A program made the position numbers and the translations under genes. From Cladopsammia gracilis (taxonomy: Eukaryota; Cnidaria; Anthozoa; Scleractinia; Dendrophylliidae), in NCBI GenBank assembly GCA_022457155.1, contig JAJGOT010000477.1, positions 404,001 to 468,000 on the forward strand: a DNA stretch of 64,000 nt, given 5' to 3'. This document shows, in pieces, positions 12,530 to 21,788 of this stretch. Below the pieces are notes generated by a model. That model saw only the letters and a list, made by a program, of their open reading frames with translations. It was not told the origin of the DNA and made no database searches. Position 1 is the first letter of the stretch, and each line of letters opens with the position of its first letter.

Positions 12530-12733
12530 TTAGTATTTGTGTTCAAAATAACACTTCCTATCTTTATTGGAAGACTTAGGAATTAGAGACAAAGTCCCAT
12601 CACAACGACTAGATATAGTTAGGCACATCACTTTATTATCAATAGTGTGCTCATATATGAAGAATGGTGTACCATCGACATGGGTTTCCACAAACAGAGA
12701 GTCGGGGTCGTCAGCTTGGTCACAAGGCTGATT
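12530..12733 (-). CDS. Possible terminal coding exon, unrecognised
   Basis: A minus-strand frame begins right after a plausible acceptor (TTGCTTTCACAG ending at 12734) with NQPCDQADDPDSLFVETHVD and runs to a TAA at about 12530, next to the LINE. Codon choice looks coding-like and the acidic start is unlike the nearby repeats. No domain is recognised and no partner exon was found, so this may be a host exon, an exon carried by a repeat, or chance. Confidence 0.3.
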   Translation of the reverse strand, partial: NQPCDQADDPDSLFVETHVDGTPFFIYEHTIDNKVMCLTISSRCDGTLSLIPKSSNKDRKCYFEHKY

Positions 12734-14326
12734 CTGTGAAAGCAATGGATGGAATGTTTGAATGAATAAAGGATATTATTTTTCAATACAATACACATCA
12801 ACGAATCAGTAAGGAATAATTGATTTTAAATAAGGGCGTTGTTAGTAAAAAGAGTAAAAAATGACCAGTATAATTATGAACCAACAAAATAATGGCCCAG
12901 TTCCGTTACCATGACTGTATTAAATACTTCAAACAAATTATTGAAAAGTCCAAGTTGTTACTGTGGATGTTGAGGATATAGGGTAATTTTTTTTTAATAG
13001 CGGAGCACTTGCTAGGCCGAAGGCCTGGCTGCGCAGCTCCATACTCATGGAACCTATGTCGTAATTTTTCATGGTCATGGCTTGCGGAATGTTTCGCGGG
13101 CGCGCGTGTGTCCGTCCGCCCGAGTTGGAACAACATCCGGGATCTTGAAAACAAGGCTTTGTTTTTCGCGCGGCCACACAGCCGTGAGCTCGGCAAACAC
13201 TTTAGTTCTTTTGTTGTGTTTAGAGGAGAATTAAAGTCGTTATTTCCCTGCAGTTTTTCGCGGTTTGCTACTCAAGACAGGGATACTATAAGGGATACTC
13301 AGAAGCCGCTTTAGTGGAAAAAGAAGAGCTTTCAGGGATAAAATCTTGCATCGAGGATCTATACACGTTTTTAGCAATGCGAAGAGATGGGTTTCAGCAC
13401 CAAAGCGGAGCTTTAAAGAATTTCCAAGTACAGTAGTCGCCGGAGGGACTTAAAGGTAAAACAAATTACATCTTTCGATGGGAATTTATCTTGATATCAA
13501 TCTGTGATTGACATTTTGTTTGTGTTCTCGTTAATTTTGGAGAATTGTTTATAAACGTGTAGCTTAAATTCAGTTGTATTTCAAAATGATTCTAAAATAA
13601 TGGCAATGCTCTTTTAAATTGACCGACTAATGGCCTGTTTACACATGCGATTTTTGATGCGATTTTTGTCGCGCTCTCCAATGCAACTTGATCGCAAGTG
13701 TAAACTAGCGGCGATCTCTTTGCAGGGTACGATATTTGCTGCGGTTTGCTGGGAATTCCCAAAAAATCGCCGCCAAGTTGAATTGCATCAAGATTCGAAC
13801 ATGTTCTAAACCTCTGCTACTTCGCGAGACAAATCACGCCCAAATCGCACCGAAATAGCCGCTAGTTTCGCATGCGATTTTAAGATGCAACATGTGCGCG
13901 ACAAAAACTGCATCGAAAAGGCGACAAAAATTGCAAAAAAAAAAAAAAAAATCGCCTGTATAACGGACCTTACCAATCGGTGACATAGCCCATTCGGACT
14001 GTGACTATTCAAACGAAAGTTATATCAAGCAGTAAGGTGGTAAGTGAATGGAATCCTGAAGCATGACTATTTTAAAAGAAAACTATCGAGCAGTACGTTC
14101 GTGTGGTACGGTTTTTTATTCTGTGCTAGGGGCTTATACATTTTAAAGGCAATGGCATGTTCACCCAAACTGCTTTACGGCTTGTGTTTTTGTTTTGAAA
14201 CAGTTCAATTGTTCAATGTAGCGTTATGATTGGCTGGCACGCCGATTTTTTGATTTTCCGTCTGTGCGAAAATGAGCCCGGGCACGCAAAACAGATTTGG
14301 TGAACATGGGCCTTTAAGCATACTAC
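12734..14326. other. Non-coding stretch with possible MITE at 13630-13975
   Basis: GC-rich DNA at 13000-13200 (many CGCG) followed by AT-rich DNA; no supported gene. The segment starting GGCCTGTTTACACATGCGATT near 13632 and ending AATCGCCTGTATAACGG near 13966 has partly inverted ends and repeats GCGATTTT-like words, suggesting a small non-autonomous element. The inverted copy of the 8.8-kb dispersed repeat lies at 13490-13580. Confidence 0.4.
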
Positions 14327-14445
14327 CTCAAAGACTAGTTGAACTGGATTCGTCCTTTTGACCTTAAGGACATACTGGATAGTTCCGTTCTGGGTAAACG
14401 CGCTGCACAGTTTCCGTCTTCCTGTGACCGTAATCAGCTGAAATC
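14327..14445 (-). CDS. Possible internal coding exon, unrecognised
   Basis: On the minus strand, 119 bases lie between an AG acceptor (14446-14447) and a GT donor (14325-14326, GAG|GTAGTATGC). One frame is open throughout and includes LITVTGRRKLCSAFTQNGTI. The base composition is more balanced than the flanks. Without a partner exon or a domain this is only a candidate. Confidence 0.22.
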
Positions 14446-14619
14446 CTAAACAATAAATATTATAAAATAATAAATAAACAAATAAAAAAAATATTTTATC
14501 AATAAAAATAACAAATAGGCAGCATACAGTAGATAGTTTATTTAACCTGGTCCGATACACTAACTTATAGTATCGGTGCTTCAGTTCTAGAGATCATGCA
14601 CAAGGTGTGAATTGCAGTA

Positions 14620-15115
14620 CGTAGGATCTACCAATAATAAGTTTAGAACTAGGTTTTATTAATAACCATAAATCTAGACTTAATGCACACATAAGGCTAT
14701 CTGCTGATATTAAGTCAAAGAATGATATTGTTTATAAGCATTTCAATCAGTTGGATCTTAATGGTTTTGATGATGTTAGCATTCAGCTAATTGATAAATG
14801 TACGATGGAACAGTACAACATCTTAGGGAGCGAGAGGCCCAGTACGCTTACCGCCTTAGGTCTATTTACCCACAGGGTTTCAATAGTGACGACTTTTTTT
14901 GTAGTAGGAATCCTAGAAGGGATATATTTTAGAATCATTTCCGCTATATTGTTGTAACGCGCGCGCTTGATAGCGCGCGTGCAAATTGAACTGTATTGTA
15001 ACATTAGCGTCTCGCATTAGTAACGGTTTTAACCGCTCTAAATCAGTTGCCCTGATGAAGTCTTTTGTAATAAAGACGAAATATCGGCAAAGTCGAATTT
15101 TCCAGTTTGTGATTG

Positions 15116-15116
<1 letters not shown>
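14620..15116 (+). pseudogene. Decayed Penelope-like element tail (GIY-YIG endonuclease end and 3' UTR)
   Basis: The plus strand reads FINNHKSRLNAHIRLSADIK, then YKHFNQLDLNGFDDVSIQLI, then after a frame change near 14825 YRLRSIYPQGFNSDDFF. This is the order seen at the C-terminus of GIY-YIG endonucleases of Penelope-like retroelements. A GC-rich hairpin (GCGCGCGCTTGATAGCGCGCGT) follows, then a module with CTGATGA, a six-pair GTCTTT/AAAGAC stem and CGAAA, similar to the hammerhead-like tail of these elements. The copy runs straight into a (TA)n tract at 15117. The reverse transcriptase is missing. Confidence 0.65.

Positions 15117-15159
<43 letters not shown>
15117..15159. repeat. (TA)n microsatellite
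   Basis: A TA dinucleotide run directly follows the Penelope-like tail and directly precedes a hairpin element. Similar tracts lie at 15686, 16017, 17027 and 51036. Confidence 0.95.
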
Positions 15160-15160
<1 letters not shown>

Positions 15161-15345
15161 ACAAATAGATTCCATTTGGCCGTGTGTCTGTTCAGTTATA
15201 GATCACAGATGACGTCAAAATGTGGTAAGAATAAAGAAGTGGCACACGAGCCGCAGGCGAGTGTGTCACTGATGTTCTTACCACATTTTGACGTCTTCTG
15301 TAATCTATAACTGAACAGACACACGGCCAAATGGAATCTATTTGT
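15161..15345. repeat. Near-perfect hairpin element
   Basis: The arms (starting ACAAATAGATTCCATTTGGC and containing GTGTCTGTTCAGTTATAGAT and GACGTCAAAATGTGGTAAGA) are almost exact reverse complements around a short loop with GAGCCGCAGGCGAGTG. It follows the (TA)n tract. The next 340 bases, to 15685, include GACGTCA and GCGCGTAG motifs that look like the rest of the same non-autonomous element. Confidence 0.85.
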
Positions 15346-15679
15346 TTTATACAATGAACAGAAAAGTAAAAAGAGTTAAATTACGAACTTGCCTCATAGC
15401 GCTCGACTGTTCGAAGATTTGTTCCAGTTTAGGTATTTTTCAAGACGCCAAGAACACTTTTCGTCTTGGTTTCTTCTTTTCCTTGCTCGTAAACAGCTCC
15501 TTCTAAACATTTTTCGAGGCTATCACTTGCTCAATCCAGAATAATCTTGCAAACATTTTCAAAATTGTGCGCCATGTTGGACACAACAAAGCAAACAATT
15601 TTTCTATGACGTCAGCCGTGCGTCTGTACTCTGATAGATCATAGGCAACGACCAATCACAGAGCGCGTAGTACTCAGAT

Positions 15680-15685
<6 letters not shown>

Positions 15686-15723
<38 letters not shown>
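15686..15723. repeat. (TA)n microsatellite
   Basis: TA dinucleotide run between the hairpin-element region and the inverted Penelope-like tail. Confidence 0.95.
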
Positions 15724-15726
<3 letters not shown>

Positions 15727-15774
15727 GTTTCAAAAACATCCTTTGTCTGGATCTTTCTTCCAAAATGTTAATTA

Positions 15775-16014
15775 ATATTCTTCAAAATATGGAAATAAAG
15801 ACAATAAACTCCTTGCCGACATTTCGTCTTTATTATAAAAGACTTCGTCAGGGCAACTGACTAAGCGTGACCGACCGTTACAAAATGTACATCAAGTAGC
15901 GTAAGACGTGAGACATGTACAACAACCTTGCACGCGCTAAGCGCGCGCTACAAAATTAAAGCTATGTTATGTGTATATCTAAATTAAAACAAGTCCCTTC
16001 GAGGGTTTCTGCTG

Positions 16015-16016
<2 letters not shown>
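15775..16016 (-). pseudogene. Decayed Penelope-like element 3' tail, minus strand
   Basis: Read on the minus strand, the order is GCGCGCGCTTAGCGCG hairpin, then CCCTGACGAAGTC, a GTCTTT/AAAGAC stem and CGAAATGTCGG. This is the same tail module as at 14950-15110 in the opposite orientation. Coding sequence is not recognisable apart from a few codons. It is bounded on its upstream side by a (TA)n tract at 16017. Confidence 0.55.

Positions 16017-16086
<70 letters not shown>
16017..16086. repeat. (TA)n microsatellite
   Basis: Long TA dinucleotide run adjoining the minus-strand Penelope-like tail. Confidence 0.95.
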
Positions 16087-16089
<3 letters not shown>

Positions 16090-16191
16090 CAATACATTGG
16101 TATACTGCCCAAATATGGTCAAAAACTTATCGATAAAGGCTATGTCGTGGACAATGTCTTGCTCTAGCCTAATTTAGTAGTTATGGGGGGG

Positions 16192-16345
16192 ACACTCAGG
16201 GACACTCAGGGTCGCCGCTCGCAGCTAGCGATATATTACTCTGGGTCACCCACCGCTAAAATTCAGCAGCCCCAAAATCATCACCGCATAATCCAGCGGC
16301 AACCAAAAGCCGCCGCTCTCTAGCGTTAATCAATCTCAGGCAGTT
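16192..16345 (+). repeat. Polinton left terminal inverted repeat (approximate)
   Basis: Starting ACACTCAGGGACACTCAGGG, this end contains ACTCTGGGTCACCCACCGCT and further CACCGC/AGCGGC units. The reverse complement of 42430-42540 has the same order (ACACTCTGGATCACTTTGGG, then CACCACCGCTC repeats and GCCGCTCTC). It is diverged and seems to carry a short extra block (16205-16237) that in the right repeat lies further in. More AGCGGC words continue to about 16450. Confidence 0.7.
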
Positions 16346-17022
16346 TAGAGCGATTTAAAACCAGCGGCTGCAAACTCCCTAAAACCCAGCGGAAGCCAAA
16401 ACTCAATTTTAAAATCTCAAATGACACTGTTAAAAACCAGCGTCATTTCTTACGCTACCTCAAGCGTGACACAAAAATGACAACATTTATATCATTATTT
16501 TCAAGTGTTAATTTAGCAGCCGTTTATGCCCCCAAGCAAGAGTGCTAATTCCATCTTCGCAAATAAACCTTTTATTATCGTCGGCGCTCTTGTCGGGTTT
16601 TTTTCGCAACTAAATACATTTACATATTACACCAAACATCTCTCTCTTTTTCACAGATTGACTGTATAGTAATAAAATTCTTAATAAAAAGTTTTGTGGT
16701 AATTCACATTTTAAAAGCCGTGGATATTGCGACGTAAGCTTGTAAAATTTCATTAAAAAGAGAGCGTGTGTTCTTGATATGTTGATGGTGTTGCGAAGGA
16801 CTGTATTAAATGAGGGGCCATATATATCCTTTATACTTGAAAGAATATCTCATTGTACTGTCGAATAAAACAAAATATCTCTGTGTGCGTTGCCAACAGC
16901 GTTTACCAACAAACTCAACGTTCAATACAGTCTTCTGGCGTTTCCATTTTGATTACCATATCGTGGTAGCACATCCTAATCGAGTTATTAACGGAAGACT
17001 TCAGCGCGAAGTTGACAGCATC

Positions 17023-17098
<76 letters not shown>

Positions 17099-17267
17099 GA
17101 CTATGGTATTTCTTCGTCGTTGTATTATGTAGCTGTAAGGTGCATAATAGAAGTGCTGATTGGTTAAGAAAAAAATATGACTCTCATATGTCAATCATGT
17201 CCTGAAAAGTTTCTGTTTTTGACTATTATGTGGTTGTCGGGATAAAAAAAAAATTGTCTTACGCGTA
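16346..17267. other. Polinton left subterminal non-coding region with (TA)n at 17027-17092
   Basis: No gene supported. The first 100 bases hold more CCAGCGG-type words of the terminal repeat. A long TA dinucleotide tract at 17027-17092 follows, then AT-rich sequence up to the stop of the integrase gene. Confidence 0.6.
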
Positions 17268-18200
17268 CTAAGATAGCTTTTTCACATCACTCAACGGTAA
17301 CAGCGAATTAAATTTGTCAGAATAGCCGCTCCATTTAACCAGGGCTTTCTGTTTCTTGTAATCGCTGCGAATAACCTTTTCAATTCGAAACACATTTTGT
17401 TTTGTTCTTTGAAGCTCAGGCTCGTAAAATGATCCAGTTATTTTCTCTCCCAACAGATAAACTAATTTATACGTTACAGGATTTGTGTTCAATATTTCGT
17501 CAATAACAAATATCTCTTCTGTCCAGTTCGGTGTGAAACCTTTATCGAATATCTTCCGTTTATATTTCGATATACGAACCTTGTCACTGATTTTAAATTT
17601 TGCTGGGACGTGTTTAGCATAAATTAAATCGCCATATAAATTAGCGACAACCTTTGTTTGATTCTTCTGTTGACTCGCCTCTGCTGGGGTCATCTGAATG
17701 CTAGAATGATAAGCGTTATTATTATTCATAGACTACCCTGTCAAGTTGGTCGAAATACACTGTGTTATTGTTTGCTGAAAAAAGCTTCCAGAGTTTTTCT
17801 TTAACAGATCAGTTCCAGCGTTCAATAACAGATGATTTTTCTTCATTTTGAGTGGAATACAAAATTATGCCATGCTTCTTCAGGAGATTTTGAACAATTT
17901 TGTTATAAACTTCACTTCCGTGATCGGTCCAAAGCATTTGCGGTTGTCGCTTCGTGTTAAATATATCTTTAAAAGCATCAGCCACTGATTGTCCTCGCTT
18001 GTCTTTTAATGGTCGAATCCAACCATATTTTGAGAAGACATCGATCACCATCAGGAGATATTTAAATCCTTTGTTCCACTTCGAAAACTAACCCATCTCG
18101 ACTAAATCCGCCGACCATATCTTATCGATTCCATATGCATGACTCTCCTCTTTGGAAAGCGCCGCGTGATTTGTTTATGCAATTGTTCGCTTGGGTTTCG
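17268..18200 (-). pseudogene. Polinton integrase (retroviral-type DDE, with chromodomain), broken
   Basis: This would cut and join the element's ends into host DNA. The three catalytic acidic positions are visible on the minus strand: WSADLVEM near 18105, LWTDHGSE near 17935 and SSVIERWN near 17815. The C-terminal part (17268-17729) includes an SH3-like KISDKVRISKYK segment and a chromodomain-like KALVKWSGYSD ending, typical of Polinton integrases. An in-frame stop follows WSADLVEMG, and a frame change lies between 17809 and 17729. The start is unclear because the N-terminal zinc-binding part overlaps the end of the phospholipase-like gene. It is the leftmost Polinton gene. Calls are from motif recognition; confidence in the family is high. 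Confidence 0.88.
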
Positions 18201-18574
18201 GGCACAATCAGTACTCGAAACCTTCTGCCGTTTTTTAGTGCCCATAAACCAAGCTTCTCCTCCGTGTTAATAACATTTCTGGCGAAAGAATGCCCCCACT
18301 GTCTTTCATTCCTCGGTATTTTATCCAACGCCGCAACCATTTTCCTGTCTGCGTCATGTTTACATTTACGTGGGTTTGCTTTATATGCGCAGACTGAATA
18401 ATCAGCGTCATGCATAGCAACTGCATCTGTTTTACCTGTGGGTTTTTGATAAACTTCTAAAATCTCCCCAGTGTTCGGATCGAACCTAAGCTGCTCGTGG
18501 AGCGGATTAAATGGTCCTGTAAAATTATGTCCTGGAAGGGTGAAACCCTTTTTAGGCCTCGGAAGTTTCACCAA
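18200..18574 (-). CDS. Phospholipase A2-like protein of the Polinton (parvovirus VP1-like fold)
   Basis: The frame begins at an ATG at 18574 (MVKLPRPKKG) and continues open past 18200 into the integrase region. It carries a calcium-loop-like LPGHNFTGPFNPL at about residues 13-25 and a catalytic His-Asp pair in AMHDADYSVC about 30 residues later, followed by CKHDADRKMVAALDKI. This order matches the small phospholipase A2-like domain known from parvovirus VP1 and from hypothetical proteins of invertebrate mobile elements. In parvoviruses the domain breaks internal membranes during entry; a similar role here is inference. The loop has GPFN where the usual form is GPGN. The protein may be the C-terminal domain of a longer one encoded upstream. 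Confidence 0.65.
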
Positions 18575-18935
18575 TTAAAGCATGGGCATCAATGCCGCGT
18601 CCAGATAAGGGATCTAATTTCTTTGAAAGGTCTTTAGTGAATGCATCCAAACCTTGATCGAGATATTTACTCAGTATTTTTAATCTTTTGTTTGGCAAAA
18701 TCGGATTTAACCGCGTTACTTAATCCAATACGGCCAAGATTATATAATCCTTTAACACTACCTTTTAAAGCCATTTCGCCGAGTGAATGGCTATCGGCTA
18801 TATCGAAAAAGACCGCCCCTTCGACGGGCTGAATTAGTTTCCCGGCTTAACAAATCTTGTCTTTTTAATGCCGCATGATGTGCAATGACAAAACCACATC
18901 GGTCTTCCATTTTTTCGGTCATTTAACCGGATGGC
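18575..18935 (-). pseudogene. Unknown Polinton protein, frameshifted
   Basis: From an ATG near 18925 (MTEKMEDRCGFVIAHHAALK) the minus strand gives three linked pieces in changing frames: a start, a middle with ALKGSVKGLYNLGRIGLSNA, and an end with LDAFTKDLSKKLDPLSG finishing just before the phospholipase-like start. Frame changes lie near 18840 and 18690. The glycine-rich, amphipathic middle looks like a capsid-associated or core protein, but no named family is recognised. It sits between protease and phospholipase-like gene and could originally have been fused to the latter. Confidence 0.4.
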
Positions 18936-18984
18936 TCCACGCAGCCAGTTTTTCGTCTTTCTTTAATACAGTATGTTTCCATTT

Positions 18985-19422
18985 TAGAGAAAATATTCTT
19001 TTGTGAATTTATCATTCTTTTTGGGATCATCCAATGAAAAAACTTTCAACACGTCATAGAAGGATTTTCTCCGAATCTCATTCAAGAAATATAAGCAATA
19101 ATATCCACATCTGACAGATTCCAAAGCTTGAATTGGATGGCCATAATTATTAATTAGTTATTTTCCAAATTTTTCTGCATATTCTACAAATTCAATTGGG
19201 GGCGGTATTGAGAAGGAATCAAAATTTTTGAAAATATTTTTCGAGATGAATGTTCCCGATAGAATCATCTAGATTAATTATGCAGGAACCATGTTTATGC
19301 AAATGATCTTTTGAGTCTCTTGAAGAGATTCCTTTGAAATTGGGAATTTTAAGAAACCTCACCCACTCAAGAATATCAAAGTTTGAAATAGGAATATCTT
19401 TGAACGCGGGTTTGGTCTTCAC
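18985..19422 (-). pseudogene. Polinton cysteine protease (adenovirus protease/Ulp1-like), catalytic His lost
   Basis: In Polintons and adenoviruses this enzyme matures capsid proteins. From MKTKPAFKDI (19422) the reading passes a conserved substrate-loop-like stretch and CIINLDDSIG, then after a frame change near 19215 FDSFSIPPPIEFVEY, an in-frame stop, and VRCGYYCLYFLNEI, which holds the catalytic cysteine. The Gly-Thr-His-Trp block expected directly after DDSIG is not present; the sequence there is shortened, so the catalytic histidine is missing. Length is near the usual 150-200 residues. The gene lies between the 283-aa virion-type protein and the unknown protein at 18.6-18.9 kb. Confidence 0.8.
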
Positions 19423-20270
19423 AGAATCAACCCTACTCCTGGAATGCTGTTGAAGGGGCTGTTCGTTCCTAACAAAAGTCCTTCTCTTTCAGTCGCGGTC
19501 GCTTCGCTCCCTTCCCAGATTTTTTTTTTTTGTCCGCGGCCTCGTCCTTGCTGTTTCCATGTTCCAAAAAAGGGCGGTGGCTGATAGGGATAAAGCCCAG
19601 GCTTTGGACTTACCATTAATCCTCCGCCTTTGCCTTTGCCCTTTCTGGGTACTTGCAATCCCGAGCCGAACAGTTTCGATGCCAGCTCAATAGCCATCGG
19701 GATTCCTATCGCCGCTAGTGTTCCAAGAAGTCCGCCGTGAATTTGCCACTGTGTGGGTTTGAAATTTATTCCACTGCCCAGCTTAAGTCCCCTTTTAACA
19801 GAATCTAATTGGTTTTTAGTTAACTCTCTAACTTTTGAAAGTTGCGGAAGAAAGTTGAATGGCACGGCAATACCTTTCCCGAATATTTTATCAATCCCCA
19901 AGCTCCCCAAGGCGCTCAATGCTCCTGTCGCAAGATGCGGAGCAACTTTTGAGACTCCTTTTGTGGCAAAGGGAAGTAGTTTGGATCCCAAAGAAATCAA
20001 AGAACTCCAAAGGCTTTCTCCTTGTTTGACAGCTTTTCTTATTTGTGTTTTGGAGATTGAAATTTCAACCCCGCGCCCTGCATTAATTGCTTTCTTTATC
20101 AATTCATCATTTCCTTTCAATTCATTTTTTGCAAGTCTCAATGTAATTGGCTCCGAATTTGTCACAGCTTTTGCAAGCTTTTCTTTTTGTCCTTCAGATA
20201 AATTTACATGGTATTCGATATAAGTCGTCATTTCAATATTTTTAATATCGAAATAACAATTCCCCAACAA
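19419..20270 (-). CDS. Polinton virion-type protein of about 270-283 aa, open
   Basis: An uninterrupted minus-strand frame. The ATG at 20270 gives 283 residues; the ATG at 20231 (MTTYIEYHVNLSEGQ) is the likelier start because the homologous proteins I recall begin there. The N-terminal half alternates lysine-rich helices with KAINAGRGVEISISKTQIRK; the middle is a glycine/alanine-rich hydrophobic stretch (LATGALSALGSLGIDKIFG), and a second hydrophobic stretch lies at GGLLGTLAAIGIPMAIELAS. The C-terminus is low-complexity (Gly-Lys-Gly and KPGLYPYQPPPFFGTW). The layout suggests a membrane-active or capsid-interior protein, but its function is unknown. It is one of the few unbroken genes of this Polinton. 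Confidence 0.7.
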   Translation of the reverse strand: MLGNCYFDIKNIEMTTYIEYHVNLSEGQKEKLAKAVTNSEPITLRLAKNELKGNDELIKKAINAGRGVEISISKTQIRKAVKQGESLWSSLISLGSKLLPFATKGVSKVAPHLATGALSALGSLGIDKIFGKGIAVPFNFLPQLSKVRELTKNQLDSVKRGLKLGSGINFKPTQWQIHGGLLGTLAAIGIPMAIELASKLFGSGLQVPRKGKGKGGGLMVSPKPGLYPYQPPPFFGTWKQQGRGRGQKKKIWEGSEATATEREGLLLGTNSPFNSIPGVGLIL

Positions 20271-20997
20271 AAGACATTCTACACGTCTAAGCCTTAATCA
20301 AAAGCTTGTTTGATGCAGTATACATTTCAATTTCTTATTCATGCGGCACCAAAGCATTTATCGTGTACTGTGTTGGGTTGGCTCCATTCAGTTCATATCT
20401 GAACGTCAAAGAAACGACGCCATCTTTCACATCATCTTCTTGGTTTCGGAGATCGAAGCATAACATCCCATAAAGATTCTTGAAATTTTTTCGATCTATC
20501 AATGACCCACTCAAAAAGTCATTATAAGCGGAATTGAATGACATCAAAGCTCGATAAAGCCTTGATTCCTCATCCGTTGTCAGTTCCAATTGGGGATAAT
20601 AAATACTGTTGTTCAACTCCAGCTGTGCTCGAATGAACTGCCGGTTGTTTGCTCCAATGCTGAATGTCTTGAATGTGAATATATTCTGTTCTTGATTATT
20701 ATAAGATGCCGTTGGAACAACCCAAATCAGCACATGCCTTGGCCTCCGAAGCCCCGCGGAAGAAATGCGGAAGTAGCTATTCAAAGCTACTGTTTGCGTT
20801 ATTTCATGATATGATGTTCTTTCAAATATGTCCACTTTTTAGGTTTCAGATAATCTTCAAGATATTGTTTCAAGCCTTTCCCATTGAAAATTATTTTTGG
20901 ACATCACAATCTGAATTTAGTGACAATCACTTTTGAATCTGGTGCGGCGCCTTTTCTGAAAATTATGTTGTTATCATTTTCAAGTTCCAACAAAAGA

Positions 20998-21366
20998 AGG
21001 GGTGGCGAATGGTACCTTCAAAATCGTGGGTCTCGGAAAATTTTGGTCCGGTCTCGAAATCTCGGCAGTTTTTCTTTTAAGTCTCAAAGTCTCGTTTGGC
21101 TGGTGCTTTTTCTGTCTCGGAGTCTCGGATTCTTTTCCTCGAGGTCTCGGAGTCTCGGATACTTTTGTCAAGCATTCTCATTCTTCATCCTTGTTTGTTG
21201 TTTGATAGGTGAATCGGATATTTTTGGCACTAAGTCTCGGGCTCGGTTTTTTCCCGCATTGGGTCTCGGGCTCGGATTTTGTAACGTAGCTGCGGTCTCG
21301 GTCTCGGATTTTGAAACAAGGGTCTCGGCGTCTCGGCGAGTCTCGGATTTACCATTCGCCACCCCT
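20998..21366. mobile_element. 369-bp non-autonomous element with 6-bp target duplication
   Basis: Perfect 17-base terminal inverted repeats AGGGGTGGCGAATGGTA / TACCATTCGCCACCCCT bound the element, and AAAAGA is present directly outside both ends (20992-20997 and 21367-21372). The interior repeats GTCTCGG-type words many times, on a CT/GT-rich strand. It lies inside the major capsid gene. The six-base duplication with A..T termini resembles that of the 3.17-kb element at 52367; the superfamily is not established. Confidence 0.88.
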
Positions 21367-21788
21367 AAAAGACTTGTCTGTACATTTGGGTGAAGATTAT
21401 TTTTGAAAGCAGCAAAATAACTGTATAAATTCAGAAGAATGGATATTTTGTTGGTAGCCGCCTCATCAGTCAAGATTTTTCGTCTGGCAAAACCCTCGTT
21501 ATAATGTGCCTGGGCTGACAGTGCTTCTGTTGTTCCTGTTGACGTATCAGGATAGAAGAATTGATCTTGCCCAACCGAATCAGCATAGCTTTTTGTGAAT
21601 TTCAAGAGCGTCAACGCATTTGCCGATTCATTAATTTGCTCTTGAGTTGGTATACACTGATTGCCCATTACATTCAAGTATAAATTTTTTGATGACCGAC
21701 AAACCATTAGTTGTTGTGCAATCTTGATTACCATTATTTGGCCCGGCTGTTAATCCAGCTGCACTGTCAGCCGTTGTAACAAGCTTAA

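Noticed and set aside
15113..15310. Open frames with long Tyr-Ile runs, also at 16810-17094
   Set aside because: They are translations of (TA)n microsatellites.
16185..16200. Polinton target duplication GGGGGG or a longer repeat at the left border
   Set aside because: No matching sequence is found just outside the right end (TTTCGC).
19753..20223. Plus-strand open frame of 156 codons
   Set aside because: Shadow of the intact 283-residue minus-strand gene.
20884..21393. Plus-strand open frame of 169 codons rich in Ser and Leu
   Set aside because: It crosses the 369-bp element and its repeated GTCTCGG words, and runs opposite to the capsid gene; no domain.
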